Assembly (NCBI GenBank): GCA_903878115.1
Contig: CAIRGO010000253.1
Location: 1-38,873 of the forward strand
Direction of reading: 5' to 3'
Source of the DNA: Akkermansiaceae bacterium
GTDB taxonomy: Bacteria > Verrucomicrobiota > Verrucomicrobiia > Verrucomicrobiales > Akkermansiaceae
Length of the DNA stretch: 38,873 nt
Every line of letters starts with the position of its first letter. Position 1 is the first letter of the stretch. Shown here piece by piece: positions 15,968-24,749 of this stretch. The position numbers were made by a program, and so were the translations under genes. Below the pieces are notes generated by a model that ran no database searches, was not told the DNA's origin, and was given only the letters and a program-made list of their open reading frames with translations.

Positions 15968-17338
15968 TTAAAAGGAAATAATATAAGAAGCCGCCGAAAA
16001 GTAAATCAACATTCCGGTCACATCGACCGTAGATGCGAGTGAAGGTGCGGAAACGACAGCAGGGTCAAGACTGATGGCGCGCGCTCCCAAGGGCAATATC
16101 GCACCTAACAATGTCGAAGAAAACACCTGCAAGAATAGTGAAATACTCACCGCACAAGCAAGTCGTGTCGTGCTGATCTCCTGCTGATGCTGTATAAACG
16201 GTAAAATAAAATAGATAAATCCGCCCATGCATAGCGCCAATGACAAACCCAATAATAGACCCGTTTGTATTTCTTTGCTAGCGATCCGCAGCGCAGTCCC
16301 GGGACTAACTTCCCCAAGTGACATCGCACGAATCACCATCGTAGCAGCTTGACCGCCTGCATTTCCACCCGCAGCAACTACCATCGGTAAAAATAAACTG
16401 AGAATATATGCTTGGCCGAGAACACCACTAAAACGAAACATGACATAGCCAGAGCAAATCGAGACGAACGCTAAGGCGACCAACCATGGCACTCGCCTGC
16501 GAAAGTGACTATGCACAGAGGTATTGAGATAGCTTAACTCTGATTGTGCGCCACCGATAGCTGCTAATTTCTCGATATCCTCCGTGGACTCCTCTTGCAA
16601 AATTTCCATCGCGTCATCGTAGGTGATGACACCTAACAAATGATCAAATTCATCAACTACTGGCAACACGATCAAATCGTATTTTGATAAAATACGCGCG
16701 GCCGCTTCTTGGTCAATTGTCGCCAATACCCGTTCATCGGCATCTTCCATGATGTCGTGAATCGGTGTCTGCCAAGGATGAAACGCCAAATCTCGCAAGC
16801 GAACTTTACCGACGAGACGACCTTCTTCATCGACAACAAAAATACGCGATAATGTTTCAGCAGAATCTTGATCACGCCGCAACACAGTAACTGCCTGCTT
16901 CACGGTCATATCTGCCGTGATGCGACCAATTGCAGTGGTCATCCGCCCACCTGCGGTGTCTTCTTCGTATTTAAGCAGGTTTCTGGTTAATTGCTCATCA
17001 TGCGGACCTAACAAAGAAAAGTAACGTCTCTGATTTTCAGGTGAAACAATTTGAAAAATATCGACTCGGTCGTCGTCGGACAGATTGCCTAAAATGATGC
17101 GTAGTTGAGCGGGTTTGAAATGTTGTAATGCTTCTTCAATAAGCGAAGATGGCAATTCTCCAATCAAATCAGTGGCCAATTCGGGGCCAATCGTTTTAAG
17201 GAAAAAATCACGATCTTCTTCATCGAGATTTTCATAAAGATTCGCCAAATCAGCATAATGCAGATCTTCTGCCCGCGCCAAAATCGCAGACTCGTCCCGT
17301 GCCGTGATCGCCTCACTGAGGCTCTCGATTCCATCCAT
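15968..17338 (-). CDS. mgtE: Magnesium transporter MgtE
   Basis: MgtE is a dimeric Mg2+ channel gated by cytosolic Mg2+. The order is canonical: an N-terminal helical domain (ADLANLYENLDEEDRDFFLK...), a tandem CBS pair (TADMTVKQAVTVLRRD ... VLPVVDEFDHLLGVITYDDAMEILQEE), a connecting helix, then five transmembrane helices with VAAGGNAGGQAATMVIRAM, the pore-lining conserved motif. It is full length. I start at ATG 17338; a GTG at 17356 would add six residues. Neither has a clear ribosome-binding motif. It follows trmD by 112 bases on the same strand. Confidence 0.93.
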   Translation of the reverse strand: MDGIESLSEAITARDESAILARAEDLHYADLANLYENLDEEDRDFFLKTIGPELATDLIGELPSSLIEEALQHFKPAQLRIILGNLSDDDRVDIFQIVSPENQRRYFSLLGPHDEQLTRNLLKYEEDTAGGRMTTAIGRITADMTVKQAVTVLRRDQDSAETLSRIFVVDEEGRLVGKVRLRDLAFHPWQTPIHDIMEDADERVLATIDQEAAARILSKYDLIVLPVVDEFDHLLGVITYDDAMEILQEESTEDIEKLAAIGGAQSELSYLNTSVHSHFRRRVPWLVALAFVSICSGYVMFRFSGVLGQAYILSLFLPMVVAAGGNAGGQAATMVIRAMSLGEVSPGTALRIASKEIQTGLLLGLSLALCMGGFIYFILPFIQHQQEISTTRLACAVSISLFLQVFSSTLLGAILPLGARAISLDPAVVSAPSLASTVDVTGMLIYFSAASYIISF

Positions 17339-17450
17339 TTCCAATTCGTCGGCCACGCGCGGAGCATGAACTGCTTATCAACATACGGCAAGGGTAAATC
17401 TCCTCTAGAGTTATATAGAATGCCGGGCAATAAAGCAGTAGATACGATTA

Positions 17451-18122
17451 TCAAGCCAACAAATCAGGCCGATTCTTACGGGTGCGTTCTAACGCCTGTT
17501 GCTGCTGCCAAGCCACAATATTTTTATGATGGCCGGATAGTAACACATCTGGAACTTTCATTCCGCGAAACTCAGCTGGCTTGGTGTAGGCAGGTGCTTC
17601 TAATAAATTTTTGTCCGTAAAAGATTCTTCAATGCTCGATTGATCATTCCCCAATGCACCGGGCAACAAGCGAATGATGGCATCACTCACTACAGCAGCT
17701 GCTATCGCACCATTGGTTAGCACATAATCACCGATTGATAATTCTAAATCGATAAGATGATCCACCACTCGCTGATCAACACCCTCATAGTGGCCGCAAA
17801 CGATGAGCAAATTTTTCGCTAAAGATAAATTACGTGCGATTTCCTGCGTGAAAACTTTACCCTGTGGCGTCATCAATATGACTAAGGTATCAGGCTCGCG
17901 TAATTGCTCAATCGCCGCAAAAAGTGGTTCCGGCTTTAACAACATCCCCTGCCCTCCACCGCAGAGGGTATCATCGGTCTTACGATGTTTGTCCGTTGCC
18001 CAATCACGCAATTGATGAGCTTGGATCTCGACGATGCCCGCCGCTTGCGCACGTTTGATAATACTCTCACTCAACGGTGCTAGGGCAATTTCGGGAAACA
18101 GTGTGAGAATATCGATTTTCAT
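17451..18122 (-). CDS. trmD: tRNA (guanine37-N1)-methyltransferase TrmD
   Basis: A 223-residue SPOUT methyltransferase that places m1G at position 37 of tRNAs and prevents frameshifting. Evidence: the MKIDILTLFPE start, DDTLCGGGQGMLLKPEP, VCGHYEGVDQRV, SIGDYVLTNG (SAM knot) and the C-terminal PEFRGMKVPDVLLSGHH-like block (here PAEFRGMK). ATGs at 18122 and 18125 are adjacent and either could be used. Usually trmD sits with rpsP, rimM and rplS. Here it is instead 18 bases after an opcA-like gene, so the ancestral ribosomal operon is broken up. Confidence 0.95.
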   Translation of the reverse strand: MKIDILTLFPEIALAPLSESIIKRAQAAGIVEIQAHQLRDWATDKHRKTDDTLCGGGQGMLLKPEPLFAAIEQLREPDTLVILMTPQGKVFTQEIARNLSLAKNLLIVCGHYEGVDQRVVDHLIDLELSIGDYVLTNGAIAAAVVSDAIIRLLPGALGNDQSSIEESFTDKNLLEAPAYTKPAEFRGMKVPDVLLSGHHKNIVAWQQQQALERTRKNRPDLLA

Positions 18123-18143
18123 CATAAATCATGCCGTCATCGA

Positions 18144-19226
18144 TTATTCTAACAAGTCATAAAACATGGGCAGGATTTTCAGATAGAGTGAATTTTTTCC
18201 GCCCCGAGCCAATTGATCGCTAATCAACTGCGTGCAATCGTCAGATCCTGCGGGTGTTAGAGAATCCGTCACGTGACCATTGATTTCCAATCGTAAATGA
18301 AGATGAGAAGAAAGATTGCAGCGCTCCACACACAACTTCATTCCATCAGAATAAATTGTTAACATCGCAATCGAGGCTCCTTCCGGGTTGGCGGTCAATG
18401 CCACATCAATTACTTCACCAGTTTTGTGCTCAAACGAAAACCCTTGTTTATTGCCATTGGTCTGAGCGAGTGAAAGATTTAATTCTATGCCGCGCCGCCA
18501 ACCAGCCTGCACAGCAAGCCAAGCAAGAAGTTGCAACGCTGCGGTGTGATGTTGTTGATGGTGGGTGATTTCTACGCGATTGATCGATTTAAGTGATTGT
18601 TCTGCAAGCGGGTCATCAAACAATGCCGCAACGGCGAGACGGAAATGGTAGCTGCGTGTCCATGCCAAATCCTGCACGATGAATGAGCGGGTAGAATTTT
18701 CGATTGCTTGGCGGATCATCACGAACGAATTGCTGGATGCTATCCACTCGGAGCTATCGAACACAAATCGATCAACTACCGAGTATAGACGTTCTTCAAA
18801 AATAGGAGAAAGCTCACCTTGCCACCAAAGTATCAGCGGCAGATCACTACTGAGATGCGCGAAAACAGTGTTACGCAAACGACCTCGTGAAACGCCTGTT
18901 AGAGCGAAAGATATTTGCTCGCAACAGACAGATTTTTTCCCTTCGCTCAAATGACAATGCGCGGTAATCCATGCATGGATCGATGCCTCTTTAGCGCTAC
19001 GATCCATTTCAATCAAAATCGCCCGGCACGCATGCTCTTGGGTTAATTCTCTAACGATTTTAGAATTTTTCTGTAATGATCCGGGAGATTCAGAATAGAT
19101 CGCAAAATTGATCAGGCAGGCATTCGTGCGCGCTTCGTCTTGTGCCCAGAGTTTTCGCAGTGATTGATCAATTTGATTCACCGCCACTTCTTGGCCAAGC
19201 TCAGGATCCATGGAAAGGGTACTCAT
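18144..19226 (-). CDS. opcA: OpcA-like glucose-6-phosphate dehydrogenase assembly protein
   Basis: A 360-residue protein that lies 14 bases after zwf. The HLSSDLPLILWWQGEL segment and the overall layout match OpcA, which in cyanobacteria and actinobacteria promotes assembly and activity of glucose-6-phosphate dehydrogenase. An N-terminal part with ACLINFAIYSES and RAILIEMD precedes that motif. The C-terminal half is helical. ATG at 19226 is chosen over 19256 because the longer version would overlap zwf and lacks family support. Identity rests on the motif plus neighbourhood. It is cytoplasmic and its redox control here is unknown. Confidence 0.8.
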   Translation of the reverse strand: MSTLSMDPELGQEVAVNQIDQSLRKLWAQDEARTNACLINFAIYSESPGSLQKNSKIVRELTQEHACRAILIEMDRSAKEASIHAWITAHCHLSEGKKSVCCEQISFALTGVSRGRLRNTVFAHLSSDLPLILWWQGELSPIFEERLYSVVDRFVFDSSEWIASSNSFVMIRQAIENSTRSFIVQDLAWTRSYHFRLAVAALFDDPLAEQSLKSINRVEITHHQQHHTAALQLLAWLAVQAGWRRGIELNLSLAQTNGNKQGFSFEHKTGEVIDVALTANPEGASIAMLTIYSDGMKLCVERCNLSSHLHLRLEINGHVTDSLTPAGSDDCTQLISDQLARGGKNSLYLKILPMFYDLLE

Positions 19227-19240
19227 GCAAAAATTAGTTG

Positions 19241-20773
19241 TTAGAGTCTGCGCCAATTATTTTGATCCTCGTGAAGTAAATCATCAGCTTCTTTCGGACC
19301 CCATGTGCCAGCTACGTATTCAGCCATCGGCACTGTCCCACCGACTTCATGCCATGCATGCTCAATGTGATCGATAAATTTCCATGCCTCTTCCACTTCA
19401 TCACGACGTGCAAAAAGCGTGGCATCTCCCGCCATCGCATCTAACAATAACCGCTCATAGGCTTCTGGGCTCGCTTTGCCAAAACTGGTGCTATATTGAA
19501 AATCCATTTTCACTGGCTCCAGGCGTAAGCTAGTTCCTGGTATTTTGGAAATCATTCGTAATGAGATCCCCTCATCTGGTTGAATGCGAATGGCTAGTAC
19601 ATTTCCTCCGCAGGCACCATCGGAAAGAGTGTTGAATAAGACGCCAGGAGGAGATTTAAAATGCACAGAAATCTCCGTTGCTTTCTTCGGCAACTGTTTG
19701 CCTACTCGAATGTAAAAAGGCACCCCACTCCAGCGCCAAGTATCGATCATGATGCGAAGTGCTACATATGATTCGGTCATGGATTCTGGGTCCACGCGAT
19801 CCTCTTCGCGGTAGCCAGGCACAGATTTTCCGTTAACGCTGCCTTTGATGTATTGAGCACGCACTACATTAGCAGCGACTTTTTCGGGAGTGTCCCATTT
19901 ACGCATCGAGCGAATCACTTTCACTTTTTCATCCCGCACGCCATCGGCACTGAGATCTGTCGGTGGCTCCATCGCCACCAAACTTAGCAGTTGCAGCAGA
20001 TGATTTTGCACCATATCGCGCAAAGCGCCAGCACCGTCATAGTAGCCTCCTCGCCCACCTTCCATACCTAAATTTTCGGCGCATGTGATTTGAATTTGTT
20101 CAATGTAGCGACTGTTCCAAAGGGGTTCAAATATAGCATTCGCAAAGCGCAGCACCATCAAATTTTGTGCTGTTTCTTTACCAAGGTAATGATCGATCCG
20201 ATAGGTGTCTTTTTCGTGAAATGTCTCATTCACCACCTGATTCAAATGTTGCGCTGTTGCCAAATCGGTGCCAAATGGTTTTTCTACAATCACTCGTGAC
20301 CAACATCCTTCTTTCGATTCGCTGAGCCCCGCTTGCTTGAGATGAATCAAAATTGGATCGAAAAATTCAGGTGCACTAGCGATGTAAAACAAACGATTGC
20401 CCTTCCCTCCGCGATCTCGATCGATCGCATCTAACATTTCCGCTAGCCGAGCATAGCCATCGGCATCGTTGAATTCGCTTTGATGATAGAAAATATTGGG
20501 CGCAAAGGTGGCCCAAATGGAATCGTCATGACCATTGCGTGAGACCTTGCGATTGATTTCTTCCAGACCATCACGAAATTCTTTGTCGGTCTTCTCACGC
20601 CGTGCAAAGCCTACAATTTTCACGCCCGGCGGCAATTCACCATCGACCACCAGATTGTACAATGCTGGGATCAGTTTGCGGTGCGTCAAATCACCCGTCG
20701 CGCCAAATATCACCAACGTACAAGCCTCAGGACGAGTTCGGGAAACTAAATCTTCTCGGAAAGGATTACTCAT
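19241..20773 (-). CDS. zwf: Glucose-6-phosphate dehydrogenase
   Basis: Zwf oxidises glucose-6-phosphate to 6-phosphogluconolactone, making NADPH at the entry of the oxidative pentose phosphate pathway. The 510-residue protein has the nucleotide-binding motif FGATGDLTHRKLIPALY near the N-terminus, the active-site RIDHYLGKETAQNL, and VRAQYIKGSVNGKSVPGYREE and PFYIRVGKQLPKKATEI further on. It is full length. ATG at 20773 starts the family-typical MSNPFRED sequence; an upstream frame to 20806 is unneeded. It leads a zwf-opcA-trmD block. Confidence 0.96.
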   Translation of the reverse strand: MSNPFREDLVSRTRPEACTLVIFGATGDLTHRKLIPALYNLVVDGELPPGVKIVGFARREKTDKEFRDGLEEINRKVSRNGHDDSIWATFAPNIFYHQSEFNDADGYARLAEMLDAIDRDRGGKGNRLFYIASAPEFFDPILIHLKQAGLSESKEGCWSRVIVEKPFGTDLATAQHLNQVVNETFHEKDTYRIDHYLGKETAQNLMVLRFANAIFEPLWNSRYIEQIQITCAENLGMEGGRGGYYDGAGALRDMVQNHLLQLLSLVAMEPPTDLSADGVRDEKVKVIRSMRKWDTPEKVAANVVRAQYIKGSVNGKSVPGYREEDRVDPESMTESYVALRIMIDTWRWSGVPFYIRVGKQLPKKATEISVHFKSPPGVLFNTLSDGACGGNVLAIRIQPDEGISLRMISKIPGTSLRLEPVKMDFQYSTSFGKASPEAYERLLLDAMAGDATLFARRDEVEEAWKFIDHIEHAWHEVGGTVPMAEYVAGTWGPKEADDLLHEDQNNWRRL

Positions 20774-20878
20774 GAATGGAACAGGATTACACTCGAAACT
20801 GCCCATTCATGAAAGCAGAAACTGCGTCTGTTCTGCAAAATTAATTCATGCAGGCGATGAGCACAACTGGTTCAAACG

Positions 20879-21319
20879 TCATTTTGCCGTCTGCGATGCT
20901 ATGGTATGCAACTCAGCAGCGATAATTTTCATTGCTGGACCGCGCCCACGGATCGATAACTCATAGACATCTCTGCTTGGGCGAAAGGTAGTGATTTCTA
21001 AATTCGTCACTTCGCCAGCCTGCACTACGGTATAGACTACTTTGAAGTTATTTCCCGAGCGCAAAGCATTGACGCGATGCTCTAAAATTTCCACTTGGCT
21101 TTGCTGGAGCGGCTTGTCGAGGCATTGCCCTAGACGTTTTATGAAGGCGAGAAATGAGTCAATGGTCAGCGTATTTTCGTAACGTTCTTCAGGTCGCTCT
21201 GGCCCATCAAGCGCGGACCAATCAGTATTTACGGGGGTGCCATCCGCATACAATGGGTCGGTTATCACATTATCCACCGCCTTGCGAAATAGCTTACGCA
21301 TGAGAAAATACCAGATCAT
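20879..21319 (-). CDS. Conserved-looking protein of unknown function
   Basis: A 146-residue protein that I do not recognise. It starts with a short hydrophobic-basic segment (MIWYFLMRKLFRKAV) that may dip into the membrane. It then looks like a compact alpha/beta domain with a strand-rich C-terminal half (NNFKVVYTVVQAGEVTNLEITTFRP ... YELSIRGRGPAMKIIAAEL). Composition and codon use match neighbouring genes, which supports a real gene. ATG at 21301 is an alternative start. It lies 105 bases before zwf on the same strand and downstream of the FKBP terminator, so it has its own promoter or shares one with zwf. Confidence 0.5.
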   Translation of the reverse strand: MIWYFLMRKLFRKAVDNVITDPLYADGTPVNTDWSALDGPERPEERYENTLTIDSFLAFIKRLGQCLDKPLQQSQVEILEHRVNALRSGNNFKVVYTVVQAGEVTNLEITTFRPSRDVYELSIRGRGPAMKIIAAELHTIASQTAK

Positions 21320-21354
21320 GGCGCTACTATATATTTCATAAAAAAAAATTGCGA

Positions 21355-21394
21355 TAAAAAAAGCCCCTCCAGCAAATGATGCTGAAGAGGCTTG
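21355..21394 (-). terminator. Rho-independent terminator after the FKBP isomerase gene
   Basis: Read on the minus strand, an AAGCCTCTTCAGCA arm pairs with TGCTGGAGGGGCTT around a five-base loop, followed by a run of seven Ts. It lies just past the FKBP stop at 21409. The minus-strand T run is the A run around 21355-21362. Confidence 0.85.
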
Positions 21395-21408
21395 AAAAAA
21401 ATGTTGAA

Positions 21409-22326
21409 TTATTGGCCAGGTTGTTGCGGCATTGGGAATCCACCGCCTTCAGGTGGTGCTGGTGGAGCGTCTTTGATGTCCACAAGTTCCAATTCGAAAA
21501 TCAGCGTGCTGTTTGGTCCCAGTTCTGCACTTTTACGTTGGTCGCCGTAAGCTAACGCAGCAGGAATGAATAGTTTCCATTTTGCACCAATCGGCATCGT
21601 GGTAATCGCTTCTTTGAATCCTGGAACCACTTGCAGCGTCATCGGCACTGGCTGTCCTGGAGGTGATTTATCAAACTCCTTACCGTCGATCAATGTGCCT
21701 TTATAGTTAACGAGGAATTCTTTATTGTCTTCTACACCTTCTTTCGGAGCGACATATTTTTTGTCACCGCCTTTAGTAAGAACTTCATATTGCAAGCCGC
21801 TCTTAGTGGTTGTCACTTCTTTACGCTTGCCATTTTCGGCAAGGAATTTTTTCTCCGCTTCTAAATTGGAGATCACGAGTGCCGCTTCACGCTTTTCTAA
21901 CAAAGCGCCGAGAGCCTGCATGGCGTCTTGGATGTCTTTTTCTGCCACTTCAGGATCTTTATTGGCTAGTGCAGTCATGAATCCTTTGAGAAATTCAGCG
22001 GAATCGAGATCGCTCAGTCCAATGCCATAACGACCAACTTGACCAGCAAACTGACGGCCATTTTGGAAACCAAATCCGTAAGATGTGTTTTTCTTAATTA
22101 GCTCAGGAGAAACGTCTGGCACTACTGGTTTGGCAGGCACAGCTTCTACAGCTGGCCCTACTTCCACTGCAGGTGCAGTATCAGCAGCAGGTTTTGCTTC
22201 AACAGCTGGCGTTGCCGCTTCAGTCGCTGGTTTTACTTCTTCCGCAGCTTTGGCAGCGGGCTTCTCGGCGCAGATGGCCACAGCAGTAGCGAGCAGTAGC
22301 GCGCCGGGAATTAATGTTACTTTCAT
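21409..22326 (-). CDS. Exported FKBP-type peptidyl-prolyl isomerase with Ala/Pro-rich linker
   Basis: A 305-residue Mip/FkpA-like foldase. The signal peptide is about residues 1-20 (ending AVAICA). A low-complexity segment of short Pro/Ala/Lys/Glu repeats (KPA, EAKPAADTAPAVE) follows to about residue 73. Next come a helical dimerisation domain (to ~170) and the catalytic FKBP domain (KSGLQYEVLTKG ... FLVNYKGTLIDGKEFD ... PIGAKWKLFIPAALAYGD ... LIFELELVDI). It assists folding of proteins outside the cytoplasm. It is a single gene bounded by a terminator on the left and a divergent promoter interval on the right. Confidence 0.92.
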   Translation of the reverse strand: MKVTLIPGALLLATAVAICAEKPAAKAAEEVKPATEAATPAVEAKPAADTAPAVEVGPAVEAVPAKPVVPDVSPELIKKNTSYGFGFQNGRQFAGQVGRYGIGLSDLDSAEFLKGFMTALANKDPEVAEKDIQDAMQALGALLEKREAALVISNLEAEKKFLAENGKRKEVTTTKSGLQYEVLTKGGDKKYVAPKEGVEDNKEFLVNYKGTLIDGKEFDKSPPGQPVPMTLQVVPGFKEAITTMPIGAKWKLFIPAALAYGDQRKSAELGPNSTLIFELELVDIKDAPPAPPEGGGFPMPQQPGQ

Positions 22327-22506
22327 GTATCTAGTATTAAATGGTGGGACGTGAAACTAAACGATTTGCAAGAATTGTCGAGCGGAAAAGCACGAAATCA
22401 GGCGAAAAATGTAGCGGATTGATGATTTTGTTGCCGCGGTGTACCTGTTGCGTCTGTCGATTGTTACCGCTTGATATCAGTGATTATCTGTGAGATACTT
22501 CTTTCG

Positions 22507-23532
22507 ATGGCAGAGGAAAATCAACGTTCTGAGGTTTATGTGGGCATTTTTTTGCTCGCTGGCTTGGTCTTATTGGGAACATTGATTGTACAATTTGGCC
22601 GATTTGGAGATCGATTTCAAAACTACTATCCATTGACGTTAATTGTGGACGATGCGGCTGGCATCATCAAAGGATCGGAGATTCGCATGGGTGGTGCCAA
22701 GATTGGTCGTGTTTCTACATTACCCGCATTGACCGATGATGCTCATGTGCAGATTGACCTAGCGATTGATGATCGCATCAAGATTCTAAAAAATTCCACT
22801 TTAAGCGTTACATCGGCATCGCTTCTCGGTGATAAAATGATCATCGTTACTCCTCCTGTTGATAAAGTTGGGGGTTACATTGAGCCTGGAACTATCATCA
22901 CTGGTGGCGGGCCATCGGGATTAGATGCGATTCAAAATAACGCTGAGATTCTTAGCCGTGATGCTCGTAAACTCATGGAAGGAGCGGGTGTAACTTTGAA
23001 GAAAGTCGATCTCGCCATCGATGATATTCGTAAAGCATCGACTAATTTATCGCAAACGTTAGAGAAAGTGAATACCTCGATTCTTGCCAAAGAAAATCTC
23101 GATCAAGTGGATCAAGCCATCGCAAACTTTTCGCAAACGAGCGAGCGTTTAAAAAAGGCAAGTGACGTGTTAGAGCCGACCATCAGCGATGCGCGCACGG
23201 CGATACAATCGATACAAAAAGCGGCCACTGGTGCAGAGCAGACATTTGCCAAAGTCAATGAACGAATGGATGAGTTACAGCCCGCGTTTAAAGATATTCC
23301 CAATGCCACCAAAGCAATTACTCGTGCTGCTGAAAAGGCAAGCGCTACGATGGATAAAGTCGATCAAGGAAAAGGACTATTGGGCACATTGACCAATGAC
23401 GATGAAGTATCTGGTGACGCGAAGGCGTTCATACGTAATCTGCGAGAAAAGGGCATATTGCGTTACCGTGATGGTGAACAAATTCATCCTGAAGATGATC
23501 CACGCAATCGATATCGTGGAATCCGTAGATGA
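22507..23532 (+). CDS. MCE/MlaD-family lipid-transport protein
   Basis: A 341-residue protein with one N-terminal transmembrane helix (GIFLLAGLVLLGTLIVQFG), an MCE domain (YPLTLIVDDAAGIIKGSEIRMGGAKIGRV ... TSASLLGDKMIIVTP), then a long Ala/Lys/Asp-rich helical tail (about 150-320) that would form a coiled rod in the periplasm. MlaD-type proteins carry phospholipids across the envelope together with an MlaF ATPase and MlaE permease. Neither is in this window; a divergent isomerase lies to the left. ATG at 22507 is chosen over 22471. It is followed after 15 bases by a XylR-like regulator. Confidence 0.88.
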   Translation: MAEENQRSEVYVGIFLLAGLVLLGTLIVQFGRFGDRFQNYYPLTLIVDDAAGIIKGSEIRMGGAKIGRVSTLPALTDDAHVQIDLAIDDRIKILKNSTLSVTSASLLGDKMIIVTPPVDKVGGYIEPGTIITGGGPSGLDAIQNNAEILSRDARKLMEGAGVTLKKVDLAIDDIRKASTNLSQTLEKVNTSILAKENLDQVDQAIANFSQTSERLKKASDVLEPTISDARTAIQSIQKAATGAEQTFAKVNERMDELQPAFKDIPNATKAITRAAEKASATMDKVDQGKGLLGTLTNDDEVSGDAKAFIRNLREKGILRYRDGEQIHPEDDPRNRYRGIRR

Positions 23533-23547
23533 TTTTTCTCGCGTTCG

Positions 23548-24735
23548 ATGAGTGCTGAAAGCGATCATTCCCCAGCTTCTGGCGTTACGCCACCTCGTGT
23601 GGCATTACTGATCGAAACATCGAATGGTTATGCGCGTGGTCTACTTCGCGGGGTGGAGGAATACATTCGAAATCATCGGCCATGGAGTGTGTTCCTTGCT
23701 GAAGCACGCAGAGGAGACGCTCCTCCTGACTGGATGCATGACTGGGATGGCGACGGAATCATTGCACGAATTGAAAATAAAAAAATTGCTAAAGTGTTAA
23801 GTGAAACCAAGCAGTATGTTGTGGATCTCAGCTCACATCGTTTGCTAACCAATGTGCCATCGATCACAACGGATAACGAAGCCATTGCTCAATTGGCGGT
23901 GACTCATTTCCTTGGGCGGGGGTTTCAGAATTTTGCATTCTGTGGCATTGATGGTTATGTGTGGTCGCAAAAACGAGGAAAGTATTTCACGATGTTGTTA
24001 GAGGAAAAAGGCTTCGCTTGTGATCATTTTCAAGTTAGTAATTTTGGTAACAATGAATCAGCTAGTGATATCGATGCAATAGGCCAATGGTTGCTTACTT
24101 TGCCGCAGCCTGTAGCGATTTTAGCATGTTATGATTCACGCGGGCAACAAGTGCTAGATGCATGCCACCGTGTGAATTTATCTGTGCCAGAGCAAGTCGC
24201 GGTGCTGGGAGTGGATGACGATGAGTTGTTATGCTCTTTGTCACCGCCACCGTTATCGAGCATCAATCCAAATGCGCGCCAGTCGGGGTGGTTAGCGGCT
24301 TCGTTATTAGATCAAATGATGAGCGGCACAGCAGTTGATCCGATCTTACATTACACCAAGCCGGCGGGGTTAACTGTGCGACAAAGCACGGATATTCTGG
24401 CCGTTGATGATATACCTCTTGCGAAGGCGCTGCGTTTTATTCGTGAAAATGCGTGCCAAGGAATATCGGTCGATGAAGTGGCAGCAGTAGCCGGAATTGC
24501 CCGCAGAACGATGGAATCGCGGATTAAAAAATTGATCGGACGCAGCCCGCATGAAGAGATTACACGGGTGCAAATCCGTCATGCTCAATTATTGCTGTCC
24601 ACCACGAATCTGCCCATTCAGGTCATTTCTGAACGCTGTGGATTTGATAATCCAGAATACTTCAGCGTGGCGTTTAAGCGAGTCATAGGAAAATCACCGT
24701 TATTGTTTCGGCGCGGCAGAGATCCAAGTTTGTGA
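23548..24735 (+). CDS. XylR-type AraC-family regulator with LacI-like sugar-binding domain
   Basis: A 395-residue one-component regulator. Residues about 17-280 form a periplasmic-binding-protein fold (RVALLIETSNGYARGLLRGVEEYIR, SITTDNEAIAQLAVTHFLGRGF, LGVDDDELLCSLSPPPLSS). Residues about 290-392 are the AraC DNA-binding part with two helix-turn-helix units (SVDEVAAVAGIARRTMESRIKKLIG and IQVISERCGFDNPEYFSVAFKR). This XylR-like architecture is expanded in Planctomycetes and Verrucomicrobia, where such proteins sit by polysaccharide-use genes. The lyase gene immediately to its right is convergent (14 bases between stops). It may be a target, but no operator was identified. Confidence 0.9.
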   Translation: MSAESDHSPASGVTPPRVALLIETSNGYARGLLRGVEEYIRNHRPWSVFLAEARRGDAPPDWMHDWDGDGIIARIENKKIAKVLSETKQYVVDLSSHRLLTNVPSITTDNEAIAQLAVTHFLGRGFQNFAFCGIDGYVWSQKRGKYFTMLLEEKGFACDHFQVSNFGNNESASDIDAIGQWLLTLPQPVAILACYDSRGQQVLDACHRVNLSVPEQVAVLGVDDDELLCSLSPPPLSSINPNARQSGWLAASLLDQMMSGTAVDPILHYTKPAGLTVRQSTDILAVDDIPLAKALRFIRENACQGISVDEVAAVAGIARRTMESRIKKLIGRSPHEEITRVQIRHAQLLLSTTNLPIQVISERCGFDNPEYFSVAFKRVIGKSPLLFRRGRDPSL

Positions 24736-24749
24736 ATAAACTTTGCTGA

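Noticed and set aside
22085-22354. An 89-codon frame opposite the FKBP gene
   Set aside because: It is the reverse of the Pro/Ala-rich linker, which gives long Ala/Gly/Thr frames by composition alone.
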